Positions 7,112 to 13,926 of a stretch of 16,097 bases of DNA are shown one piece after another. Numbering within the stretch: position 1 is the first letter of the stretch; every line of letters starts with the position of its first letter. The DNA comes from an uncultured Acetatifactor sp. (lineage in GTDB: Bacteria > Bacillota > Clostridia > Lachnospirales > Lachnospiraceae), in contig CAJTMX010000053.1 in assembly GCA_910577235.1 (NCBI GenBank), positions 1 to 16,097 of the forward strand, in the 5' to 3' direction. The translations under genes were made by a program, and so were the position numbers. The notes under the pieces were generated by a model, which worked only from the letters and a program-made list of their open reading frames with translations, was not told where the DNA came from and did not search any database.

Positions 7112-8119
7112 ATGAGTGAAGTGACATTGCAGATGGATATGCCCGCGGAGCATATGCAGAAGATTTTCGGCGCAGGCGATTCCTATGTCCGTAAGATAGA
7201 GCGGGATCTACAGGTGAGCATCGTGGACCGCAACGGACACATTGCCATCACCGGGGAGGAGCACCGCGCCAACCGGGCGTGCAGGATACTGAGCCAGCTT
7301 ACGGAGATATCCAAGCGGGGAAACGAAATTGAGGAGCAGAGCGTAGATTACGCCATTACACTGGGTATGGAAGAAAAAGAAGAGATATTGACAGAGATTG
7401 ACGGGGACGTGATCTGTCACACCGTCAGCGGCAAGCCCATAAAGCCAAAAACCTATGGGCAGAAACAATATGTGGACGCCATTCGCGGCAAGATGATCAC
7501 TTTCGGTCTGGGGCCGGCAGGTACGGGTAAGACTTATCTGGCTATGGCTATGGCCATCACCGCTTTTAAGAACGATGAAGTCAGCCGGATCATCCTGACC
7601 AGACCGGCCATAGAGGCAGGGGAAAAGCTGGGCTTTCTGCCCGGCGACTTGCAGAGCAAAGTGGACCCGTATCTGCGTCCCCTGTACGACGCCCTGTATC
7701 AGATCATGGGCGCGGAGAATTTTACTAAAAATATGGAGAAGGGCCTGATCGAGGTGGCGCCTCTGGCCTATATGCGGGGACGCACTCTGGACAATGCCTA
7801 CATTATCTTGGATGAGGCTCAGAATACCACGCCCGCGCAGATGAAGATGTTTTTGACCCGTATCGGATTCGGGTCTAAAGTTGTTGTCACCGGAGACAGT
7901 TCACAGAAAGATCTGCCCACCGGCAGCCAGTCCGGGCTGGACATCGCCGCGAGAGTGCTGGGAAAGCTGGATGATATCGCTTTCTGCAATCTGACCAGCA
8001 AAGATGTGGTGCGCCATCCCCTGGTGCAGAAGATCGTCAAGGCCTATGACGACTACGAGGCAAAGGAGAAGTATAGGGAGAAGGCCAGAGGCAGAGAAAA
8101 GAGATACGGACGAAAATAA
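7112..8119 (+). CDS. phoH: PhoH-like ATPase (YbeZ type)
   Basis: A cytosolic P-loop ATPase of 335 residues, the family's usual size. Walker A is G-P-A-G-T-G-K-T at 134-141; Walker B is I-I-L-D-E-A-Q at 231-237. The conserved segments L-T-R-P-A-I-E-A-G-E-K-L-G-F-L-P-G-D (162-179), R-G-R-T-L-D (222-227) and V-V-V-T-G-D-S-S-Q (257-265) are present. An N-terminal KH-like part covers about residues 1-75. PhoH/YbeZ proteins are found next to ybeY in many bacteria and are linked to RNA handling and ribosome maturation. AGGAGAG at 7102-7108 provides the start signal. It lies 36 nt after yqfD and 2 nt before the next gene, so it is part of one operon. Confidence 0.95.
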   Translation: MSEVTLQMDMPAEHMQKIFGAGDSYVRKIERDLQVSIVDRNGHIAITGEEHRANRACRILSQLTEISKRGNEIEEQSVDYAITLGMEEKEEILTEIDGDVICHTVSGKPIKPKTYGQKQYVDAIRGKMITFGLGPAGTGKTYLAMAMAITAFKNDEVSRIILTRPAIEAGEKLGFLPGDLQSKVDPYLRPLYDALYQIMGAENFTKNMEKGLIEVAPLAYMRGRTLDNAYIILDEAQNTTPAQMKMFLTRIGFGSKVVVTGDSSQKDLPTGSQSGLDIAARVLGKLDDIAFCNLTSKDVVRHPLVQKIVKAYDDYEAKEKYREKARGREKRYGRK

Positions 8120-8121
8120 GT

Positions 8122-9351
8122 ATGGGTGAAAAAAAGAGGAATTACAGATGGTATCATCTGCTTGCCGGGATCGGACTGCTGGTGCTGGCCGTGGCCGGAA
8201 TATGGCTGATCGGGACAATATCCCAGGCAGGTCAGGATATCCAGCTACGCAATATGGTGATAACGGCAATGGGAATGGCCGTCATAAGCCTTTTGGCGCG
8301 TCAGGAGGCCGGAGAGCATTTGATGCAGTATGATAACAACGAACATATACTGCGTTTCTTTCTGTGTCTCGGCATATGTCTGGCAGTGGCTCTGGCCTGT
8401 GTATTTCTGCCTGTGGGCGCATGGCCCTTTCTGGTGATCTATATCACGCTGGCACTGTACGGAAGTACCTTTCTGGGGGCGGCGGCAGGCTCGGTGCTGC
8501 TGATGATCGCAGTGCTGGGCAGCGGCGTTCAGAGCCATATGTTCGTCATGTATCTGGTCAGCGGAATGATCGGGGTCAGCCTGTTCAGACGGCTGGACGT
8601 GGATTTCAAGGTGGGGATTCCCCTTGCCATATCTCTGATGTCGCTGCTGGTATGCGAGACCGCCAATGTGGTACTGTTTGCCAATGAGAGATTGGATATG
8701 GAGCTGTTTGTGGTTCCGGCGGCCAATGTGATCATCAGCGCTATTTTGCTGCTGGGAATCCTGAAACTGTTCTCCCAGTCGGTGATATACCGATACCGGG
8801 TAACCTATATGGAGTTGACGGCACCGGAGTGTGAACTGCTGACCCGGCTTAAGGAGGAAGCCCGTGAGGACTACTATCAGAGCATGCATACGGCCTATTT
8901 CTGTGAGCGTATCGCGGGCAGGCTGGAACTGGATGTGCAGGCGGTGAAGGCCGCCGGATTCTATCATAAGATCGGCGTGCTGTACCAGAGCCGCTCTGAA
9001 GATGGTCAGGACTTGGGGGATATGGGAAAAGAACTCTTTGAGATGTTCCATAGGCAGCATTTTCCCCCTGTCATGCAGGAGGTCCTAAAGGAATACCTGA
9101 TACCGGACCGTGCGGTGAGACGCAAGGAGACGGCGGTACTCATCATGGCGGACGCGGTGACCGCATCCATCATCCATCTGCTGGCGGCGGATAAGGGAAG
9201 AGACCTGGACTATGACAGGATTATTGACTCTATTTTTAAGATCAAGCTGGACTCCGGGGTACTGAACCAGTGTCTGATCTCCATGAGTGAGATCACACAG
9301 ATGAAAAAGATCTTCAAAGAGGAGAAACTGTACTATGACTTTTTACGTTGA
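8122..9351 (+). CDS. PgpH-like membrane protein with degenerate HD domain
   Basis: It occupies the slot of pgpH (yqfF), the 7TM-HD c-di-AMP phosphodiesterase, between phoH and ybeY, but has 409 residues instead of about 700. One helix at about 11-33 is followed almost at once by the 7TM block (44-218), so the extracytoplasmic 7TMR-HDED domain is missing. The cytoplasmic part starts L-T-A-P-E-C-E-L-L (232-240), matching the PgpH linker. By gapless comparison with the PgpH pattern E-A-P-G-T-Y-H-H-S…Y-Y-H-D-I-G-K, the first metal histidine is Q253, the HD pair is H282-K283, and the H-H-G-T motif is absent with its surrounding segment shortened. The tail R-R-K-E-T-A-V-L-I-M-A-D-A-V (333-346) and the terminal helices remain recognisable. 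It is therefore unlikely to be a working phosphodiesterase and may be a structural or regulatory remnant. The reading frame is intact. Confidence 0.82.
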   Translation: MGEKKRNYRWYHLLAGIGLLVLAVAGIWLIGTISQAGQDIQLRNMVITAMGMAVISLLARQEAGEHLMQYDNNEHILRFFLCLGICLAVALACVFLPVGAWPFLVIYITLALYGSTFLGAAAGSVLLMIAVLGSGVQSHMFVMYLVSGMIGVSLFRRLDVDFKVGIPLAISLMSLLVCETANVVLFANERLDMELFVVPAANVIISAILLLGILKLFSQSVIYRYRVTYMELTAPECELLTRLKEEAREDYYQSMHTAYFCERIAGRLELDVQAVKAAGFYHKIGVLYQSRSEDGQDLGDMGKELFEMFHRQHFPPVMQEVLKEYLIPDRAVRRKETAVLIMADAVTASIIHLLAADKGRDLDYDRIIDSIFKIKLDSGVLNQCLISMSEITQMKKIFKEEKLYYDFLR

Positions 9352-9841
9352 GAATGAGACGGAGACAGCATACCCATTTGACTGGGAGCAGACGGTGAAG
9401 GATGTGGCGCAGGCAGTGCTGAAGGTGGAGGGTTGTCCCTGGCAGGTTCAGGTCAATGTGCTGCTTACCGACAATGAGGGGATACGGGAGTTCAACCGGC
9501 AGTACCGCCAGATTGACCGGGAGACGGATGTGCTGTCCTTTCCCAATCTGGAGTATGACAGGCCGGGAGAATTCCGGATTCCCCAGGGGCTTGAGGCGGA
9601 TTACTTTGACCCTGACAGCGGAGAGATGATCTTGGGAGATATCATTCTGTCAGCAGACAGGATCGCGGCACAGGCGGAGGAGTACGGACACAGCCTGCGG
9701 CGTGAGCTGGCGTTTCTGGTGGCGCACAGTATGCTGCATCTGTGCGGTTACGATCATATGGAGCCGGAAGAGGCGGCGGTGATGGAACAGAAACAGGAAC
9801 AGATCCTGACATCGCTGGGGATCACCAGAGAGACGGCATGA
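9335..9841 (+). CDS. ybeY: Endoribonuclease YbeY (rRNA maturation factor)
   Basis: YbeY is a zinc-dependent RNase needed for 16S rRNA 3'-end maturation and ribosome quality control. The metal motif H-S-M-L-H-L-C-G-Y-D-H at 131-141 supplies H131, H135 and H141; the usual second residue Gly is Ser here. The conserved N-R-Q-Y-R-Q-I-D-R-E-T-D-V-L-S-F-P stands at 54-70, with Glu replacing the common Pro before T-D-V-L. G-D-I-I-L-S lies at 101-106. Length is 168 residues, normal. The start overlaps the end of the pgpH-like gene by 17 nt, with AGGAG at 9320-9324, which implies coupled translation. The stop codon sits in a 10-bp tandem duplication. Confidence 0.95.
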   Translation: MTFYVENETETAYPFDWEQTVKDVAQAVLKVEGCPWQVQVNVLLTDNEGIREFNRQYRQIDRETDVLSFPNLEYDRPGEFRIPQGLEADYFDPDSGEMILGDIILSADRIAAQAEEYGHSLRRELAFLVAHSMLHLCGYDHMEPEEAAVMEQKQEQILTSLGITRETA

Positions 9842-9849
9842 GACGGCAT
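9830..9849. repeat. 10-bp perfect tandem duplication across the ybeY stop codon
   Basis: GAGACGGCAT occurs twice head to tail (9830-9839 and 9840-9849). The TGA stop (9839-9841) spans the junction. If one copy were removed, the last residues would be the same and the stop would become TAA, so the duplication is neutral for the protein. Confidence 0.85.
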
Positions 9850-9902
9850 AAATCGAATGAAAAAAACGGCGGCATTTCTAAAATACGAAAGGGACAACGG
9901 GC

Positions 9903-11573
9903 ATGAAACAACAGGACATAAAGAGAAAACAGATCATATGCTACACCTATGTTATTGGATTGCTCGGGATGATCGGCATGGGAAAAATACTGGGAGACAG
10001 TGGACTGGCTGTTCTGGCTGTTGCCCTGGAAGTAATCAGCCTGTTTACACTGTTTGTGACTTTCGGCGTGGCGGATGTGATCGCCAGACTCCAGAGAAAC
10101 CGCAGAAATAAGGGGCAATATAAGGGAGCAGCCCGAATGCGGGGACAGTTTTTACTGCTGCAGGGGATCACGGGCGCGCTGCTGTCAGTGCTCTTGTTGC
10201 TGCTGTCAGATACGCTGGCGAAGGAAGTCTTTAGGGTGCCCTACAGTGTCTCCGCCATGAAGATACTTGCCCCGGTGGTACTGTTTCAGGCATTGGACGC
10301 AGCGCTGCTGGGATACTTTCTGGGCAGCGGCAGCCATATGCCTTCGCTGGTCAGCGCAGTGCTGCGGCAGGGATTTTTTCTGGTGCTTGCCTCCCTGCTG
10401 GGCAGACGGCTGGCGGACTATGGCGACAAGGTATCCAATCTGCTGAAAAACAGCAGTTACAGCGGTATGTACGGAGCTATGGGAGTGGCTTTGGGAATCC
10501 TGCTTACGGAGCTGCTTGTGTTTCTGTTCCTGTTCATCGTCTATATGGTCAGCGACCGGAAAGCGGACGAGCACAAGAGTCAGGAGGGATTGCGGAGAAC
10601 GGAGAGCATGGGAGATATTGTGCGGGTGTTCTGCAGAGCGCTCTGGCAGGGAACCTGTACGGCGCTGCTGGGAGTACTGCCCATTGTGCTGGGGGCGGTT
10701 TTCTATCTGCGCGCCGCCTCTTCCCTTCCTGCGGCCACATCCGCCGCGCCAACCGATGAAGGCGGGGGACTGGAATTTGTGTCTCAGCTCACCGCAGAGG
10801 CAGCTGTGGCCGGATACGGCAGCTTCTTCGGAAAATGTTTGCTGCTCTGCGCGGTGTTTGTGCTGATCCTTGCGGCCAGGTGCCTCTCGGTGTATGGCAG
10901 GCTGCAGGCGGCAGTACGCAGGGAAGATGTGCGGTATACCCGGGATGTGGCGTCAGTGGGGCTGCATTATGTGTGGGTGGTGGGGCTGTATTTCACAGTG
11001 ACCATAGTGGTGACGGCTCCCCGGATAGCGGAAGGATTTTTTTCGGGCAGTGATGCCGCTTTGGCCGGTATGCTGCGCTCCGGCGGTGTACTGATCCTGC
11101 TGACAGGGTTGGCTGTCCTGCTGTCCATGGTGCTTTTGGCCAACGGCGAGCGGTATATTTTGATGGGAATGCTGGGGATATGGGCGATTCTTAGTATTCT
11201 GATCCAGAATATGTTTGTCAAGAGCGGCGGATACAGTGCCACGGGAATCATGTCCGGGGCGCTGACGGCTATGGCGATGCTGCTGGCAGCGATGGCGGCA
11301 TACTGCGTCTGGCAGAACAGGATCGGCACTGAGTATATCCGCATACTGGGCGTTCCGCTGGCCGGGGCCGGGATCATGGGACTGCTGATGCTGCTGACCG
11401 ATAAGCTGATAGGCGCTCATATGGGCAATGTGATATCCGTGGTGGTGGCCGCTTTGCTGGGCATCATCGTGTATGGTGTCATATTGGTGATGACCAGGAA
11501 TATCCGGGAATACGAAATATCTGTTCTGTACGGGAAACAGGCCAAAAAACTGTTGGAACGTATAATTTCATAA
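9903..11573 (+). CDS. Polysaccharide/lipid flippase of the MOP superfamily, SpoVB/MurJ-like
   Basis: A very hydrophobic protein of 556 residues with about 14 membrane segments, as expected for the oligosaccharide/lipid flippases of the MOP superfamily (Wzx, MurJ, SpoVB). The first helices contain Y-V-I-G-L-L-G-M-I-G-M-G-K-I-L-G. The region V-V-L-F-Q-A-L-D-A-A-L-L-G-Y-F-L-G-S-G (about 121-139) resembles the segment before helix 4 in SpoVB-type proteins. A loop near 277-300, rich in Ala, Ser and Gly, is not conserved in appearance. The C-terminus is a basic cytoplasmic tail (Y-G-K-Q-A-K-K-L-L-E-R-I). It likely moves a lipid-linked wall or surface precursor across the membrane; the substrate cannot be told. 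GAAAGGGA at 9887-9894 gives the start. It follows ybeY by 61 bp, where Bacillus has dgkA. Confidence 0.82.
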   Translation: MKQQDIKRKQIICYTYVIGLLGMIGMGKILGDSGLAVLAVALEVISLFTLFVTFGVADVIARLQRNRRNKGQYKGAARMRGQFLLLQGITGALLSVLLLLLSDTLAKEVFRVPYSVSAMKILAPVVLFQALDAALLGYFLGSGSHMPSLVSAVLRQGFFLVLASLLGRRLADYGDKVSNLLKNSSYSGMYGAMGVALGILLTELLVFLFLFIVYMVSDRKADEHKSQEGLRRTESMGDIVRVFCRALWQGTCTALLGVLPIVLGAVFYLRAASSLPAATSAAPTDEGGGLEFVSQLTAEAAVAGYGSFFGKCLLLCAVFVLILAARCLSVYGRLQAAVRREDVRYTRDVASVGLHYVWVVGLYFTVTIVVTAPRIAEGFFSGSDAALAGMLRSGGVLILLTGLAVLLSMVLLANGERYILMGMLGIWAILSILIQNMFVKSGGYSATGIMSGALTAMAMLLAAMAAYCVWQNRIGTEYIRILGVPLAGAGIMGLLMLLTDKLIGAHMGNVISVVVAALLGIIVYGVILVMTRNIREYEISVLYGKQAKKLLERIIS

Positions 11574-11586
11574 ATTTTGGCTGATA

Positions 11587-11614
11587 CTATGTGTGATATC
11601 AGAATCGCACATAG
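11587..11614. repeat. 11-bp hairpin after the flippase gene
   Basis: CTATGTGTGAT (11587-11597) pairs with ATCGCACATAG (11604-11614) around the loop ATCAGA, with one G-T pair. It starts 14 nt after the flippase stop codon. There is no T-run directly after it, so it may be an RNA end-stabilising hairpin or an operator rather than a terminator. Confidence 0.6.
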
Positions 11615-11640
11615 AAAAACGTCTCTTCGAGCCGTTTTTC
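11614..11640 (+). terminator. Possible terminator hairpin with A-tract and T-tract arms
   Basis: GAAAAACG (11614-11621) is the reverse complement of CGTTTTTC (11633-11640). Inside, CTC (11623-11625) pairs with GAG (11629-11631), extending the stem to 11 bp with one mismatch and a 3-nt loop. The T-run lies in the stem itself and the GC core is weak, so termination may be partial. It lies between the flippase and the BofC-like gene, the likely boundary of two transcripts. Confidence 0.4.
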
Positions 11641-11667
11641 ACGGATTGTGGGAAAAAGAGGTAAGAG

Positions 11668-12408
11668 ATGAGACGGAGGAATTCGACTGGGCGGCGTATA
11701 GGTTTATTTGCTTTGGGACTGCTGTTTTGTGGCCTTACGGGCCTTACAGGCAGTTTGCTGGGCGCGCGGCTGGCACAGCGGTATCAGCCGGATACTGTCA
11801 GGCAGGAGGATGCACAGACGCCGGAGGAACAGTCGGATCTGGCCTCGGTTGATCCGGCAGCTCCGGAGGCAACGCCCAGGTGGCATGATCAGGTTATGGA
11901 GGCGCATGAAGAAAACGAGGGAGAGCCGGACGGGCTTTACTCGGCTCCGGTGATCAGCATACAGGAGACATTGAACGCCGAGACGGAGTATATTTTACGG
12001 GAGAAGGATCTTTTGAGCGGTTTGGAGATGGAGATCAGTGAAGACATACCGGATATGTTTATCGGCATGAACAGGGAACAGTTTCTCAGCGCCATGGAGA
12101 ACTATGAGGCCGCGCCGCCCCTGTCCGAGAAAGAGCGGGGATTTGTGAGTCTGGATGTGCTGTCTTTCGCCCCCAGCCGTGTGGTGGTACAGATGAATTA
12201 CCGGTATGTACAGCCTTCGGACAGTTTTTATATCATGGCGATCAACGATCTGATCGTGGTCTATCTGGAGGACCGTCAGACCGTATATCAGTATACAAAT
12301 ATCCGACTTTCTCAGCTGCCCCAGCAGTTGCAGCAGAGGATCATCGGGGTAATGCATGTAACGGATGAGGAGAGTCTCTATGACTTCTTGGAAAATTATA
12401 CCAGCTGA
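11668..12408 (+). CDS. Membrane-anchored protein with BofC-like C-terminal domain
   Basis: The protein has 246 residues. A basic start (M-R-R-R-N) and one hydrophobic helix at about 11-33 anchor it with the bulk outside the membrane. Residues 36-100 are acidic and Pro/Glu-rich, probably a flexible spacer. The last 60 residues (F-Y-I-M-A-I-N-D-L-I-V-V-Y-L, then Y-Q-Y-T-N-I…L-P-Q-Q-L-Q…D-E-E-S-L-Y-D-F-L-E-N-Y-T-S) resemble the C-terminal domain of BofC, the forespore factor that restrains the SpoIVB protease in B. subtilis. A BofC role here is inferred from that pattern only. AGAGG lies 6 nt before the start. Its 3' end overlaps the following flavoprotein gene by 29 nt, so the two are translationally linked. 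Confidence 0.65.
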   Translation: MRRRNSTGRRIGLFALGLLFCGLTGLTGSLLGARLAQRYQPDTVRQEDAQTPEEQSDLASVDPAAPEATPRWHDQVMEAHEENEGEPDGLYSAPVISIQETLNAETEYILREKDLLSGLEMEISEDIPDMFIGMNREQFLSAMENYEAAPPLSEKERGFVSLDVLSFAPSRVVVQMNYRYVQPSDSFYIMAINDLIVVYLEDRQTVYQYTNIRLSQLPQQLQQRIIGVMHVTDEESLYDFLENYTS

Positions 12409-13837
12409 CAGATTTGATGTGGCAGTGGTGGGAGGCGGCGCGGCAGGTATGACAGCCGCCATATCGGCGGCCCGGTCCGGCGCAAGAGTGGTGCTTTTGG
12501 AGAGGGGAGAGAGGCCTGGGAAAAAGATTCTCATGACCGGAAACGGGAAATGTAATCTGGGCAACCGCGATCTGAAACCGTCGGATTATCATAGCGACAA
12601 TATGGCTGTGGCAGCCTCCGTGTTGGAGCGTTTCGGAACGGAGGAGACCATCGCCTTTTTTGCGTCTCTGGGACTTATGGTGCGGGAGAGGCGCGGATAT
12701 CTCTATCCCGCCAGCGAGCAGGCTGCGGTGGTGCTGGACGTGCTGCGTTACGGTCTTGAGAGGGAGGGGGTGACGCTGCTGACACAGGCTATGGTGCGGC
12801 AGCTGATCCCTTCCGGGGAAGTACTTCCCGGGGAAGGCCGGGGCGGAGGATACATAATATGTATTGACAGTGGACGTAAATTATGGGCAGGGCGGGTGAT
12901 CCTGGCCTGCGGCGGGCAGGCCGCCCCCAAGACGGGTTCGGACGGCAACGGCTACGAACTGGCCCGGACTCTGGGACATCGGATTATAGCGCCTGTGCCC
13001 TCCCTGGTACAGCTGCACTGCGGAGAAAAATACTGCAAGGCGCTGGCGGGAGTGCGTGCGGAGGGAACCGTGCGGGTCCATGTGGAGGATGTATCCGGTC
13101 TTTCAAGTACAAGGCCCGGAAGAAGGGCTGGGACGGATAAATCCGAGTCCAGAGAGAGAGGGCTAAGAGCGGACGGGATAGAAGAGAGTAATCTTAGAGA
13201 GCGCATAAAAGAGAGCAGGATAAGAGAAAGCGGCATTAGAGAAAACAGGCTAAAAGAGTTCGAGGAGACAGGGGAGATCCAACTCACGGAATTCGGTATA
13301 TCCGGTATTCCTGTGTTTCAGCTCAGCGGCAGCGTGAACCAGCTGTTGGCGCAGGGGAAGAAAATGCGGGCGGAGCTGGATTTTTTCCCACAATATGGGG
13401 CGGACGACTATGAAGAGCTGTGCCGCCTGCGCCTGGATAGGATGGGCCGGGAGAGCGTAGAGACATTTTTTACGGGTATGCTGCACAAAAAAATCATGAG
13501 CGTTTGCATCCGTCTGGCCGGGCTCTCTCCGGAGCAGGAAGCGGCAAAAGCGGGAAAGGACAGACTGTGGCAGGTGTTTTCTCTGTGCCGCCGTCTTCCG
13601 TTTACGATCACCGGCAGCCATTCCTTTGACAGCGCTCAGGTGTGTCGGGGCGGCGTCAGCATGGAGGAGGTGGACTGTCGGCTGCAATCCCTGTGCAGCC
13701 CGGGGCTGTATCTGGCCGGAGAGATGCTCCATGTGGACGGGCGCTGCGGCGGCTATAATCTGCAATGGGCCTGGGCCAGCGGCTATACGGCGGGAGTGGC
13801 GGCATGTGAGTCGATCAAATTCCGTATGGCTGATTAG
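12380..13837 (+). CDS. HI0933/BaiN-family flavoprotein with a repeat-bearing insertion
   Basis: An FAD-dependent oxidoreductase of the HI0933 (YhiN, BaiN-like) family. V-V-G-G-G-A-A-G-M at 16-24 is the FAD dinucleotide motif. G-K-K-I-L-M-T-G-N-G-K-C-N-L (about 48-61) matches the family's second signature. F-G-I-S-G-I-P-V-F and the C-terminal G-E-M-L-H-V-D-G-R-C-G-G-Y-N-L-Q-W-A-W-A-S-G complete the FAD site. Length is 485 residues against the usual 400-420. The excess is an insertion of about 58 residues between V-H-V-E-D-V and G-E-I-Q-L, rich in Arg, Glu and Ser, containing pentapeptide repeats. The ATG at 12380 is preferred because AGGAG (12368-12372) lies 7 nt upstream; the ATG at 12365 has none. 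The substrate is unknown; BaiN itself was assigned to bile-acid metabolism in C. scindens, but family members differ widely. Confidence 0.9.
   Translation: MTSWKIIPADRFDVAVVGGGAAGMTAAISAARSGARVVLLERGERPGKKILMTGNGKCNLGNRDLKPSDYHSDNMAVAASVLERFGTEETIAFFASLGLMVRERRGYLYPASEQAAVVLDVLRYGLEREGVTLLTQAMVRQLIPSGEVLPGEGRGGGYIICIDSGRKLWAGRVILACGGQAAPKTGSDGNGYELARTLGHRIIAPVPSLVQLHCGEKYCKALAGVRAEGTVRVHVEDVSGLSSTRPGRRAGTDKSESRERGLRADGIEESNLRERIKESRIRESGIRENRLKEFEETGEIQLTEFGISGIPVFQLSGSVNQLLAQGKKMRAELDFFPQYGADDYEELCRLRLDRMGRESVETFFTGMLHKKIMSVCIRLAGLSPEQEAAKAGKDRLWQVFSLCRRLPFTITGSHSFDSAQVCRGGVSMEEVDCRLQSLCSPGLYLAGEMLHVDGRCGGYNLQWAWASGYTAGVAACESIKFRMAD
13163..13264 (+). repeat. In-frame 15-bp minisatellite encoding pentapeptides
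   Basis: Seven units follow each other: 13163, 13178, 13193 (only 12 nt), 13205, 13220, 13235 and 13250. A rough consensus is ATAAGAGAGAGCGGG. They encode LRADG, IEESN, LRER, IKESR, IRESG, IRENR and LKEFE, so a hydrophobic residue recurs every fifth position followed by charged ones. The three central units are the most alike, which suggests recent copying by slippage. All changes keep the reading frame. Confidence 0.88.
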
Positions 13838-13926
13838 TCCCCTGCGGTATATGTCGGCTGTCTGTGTTACAGCAGCGGCCACTTGATGGATTGCCTGCGG
13901 AAATAAAAAGGGAGAGAACAGAGAAG

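Noticed and set aside
9857..10111. An 84-codon + strand frame starting before the flippase gene
   Set aside because: It overlaps the flippase start in another frame, has no good ribosome site and an unnatural composition.
12816..12829. 14-bp palindrome GGGAAGTACTTCCC inside the HI0933 gene
   Set aside because: Roughly one palindrome of this length is expected by chance in a window of this size, and it lies in coding sequence.
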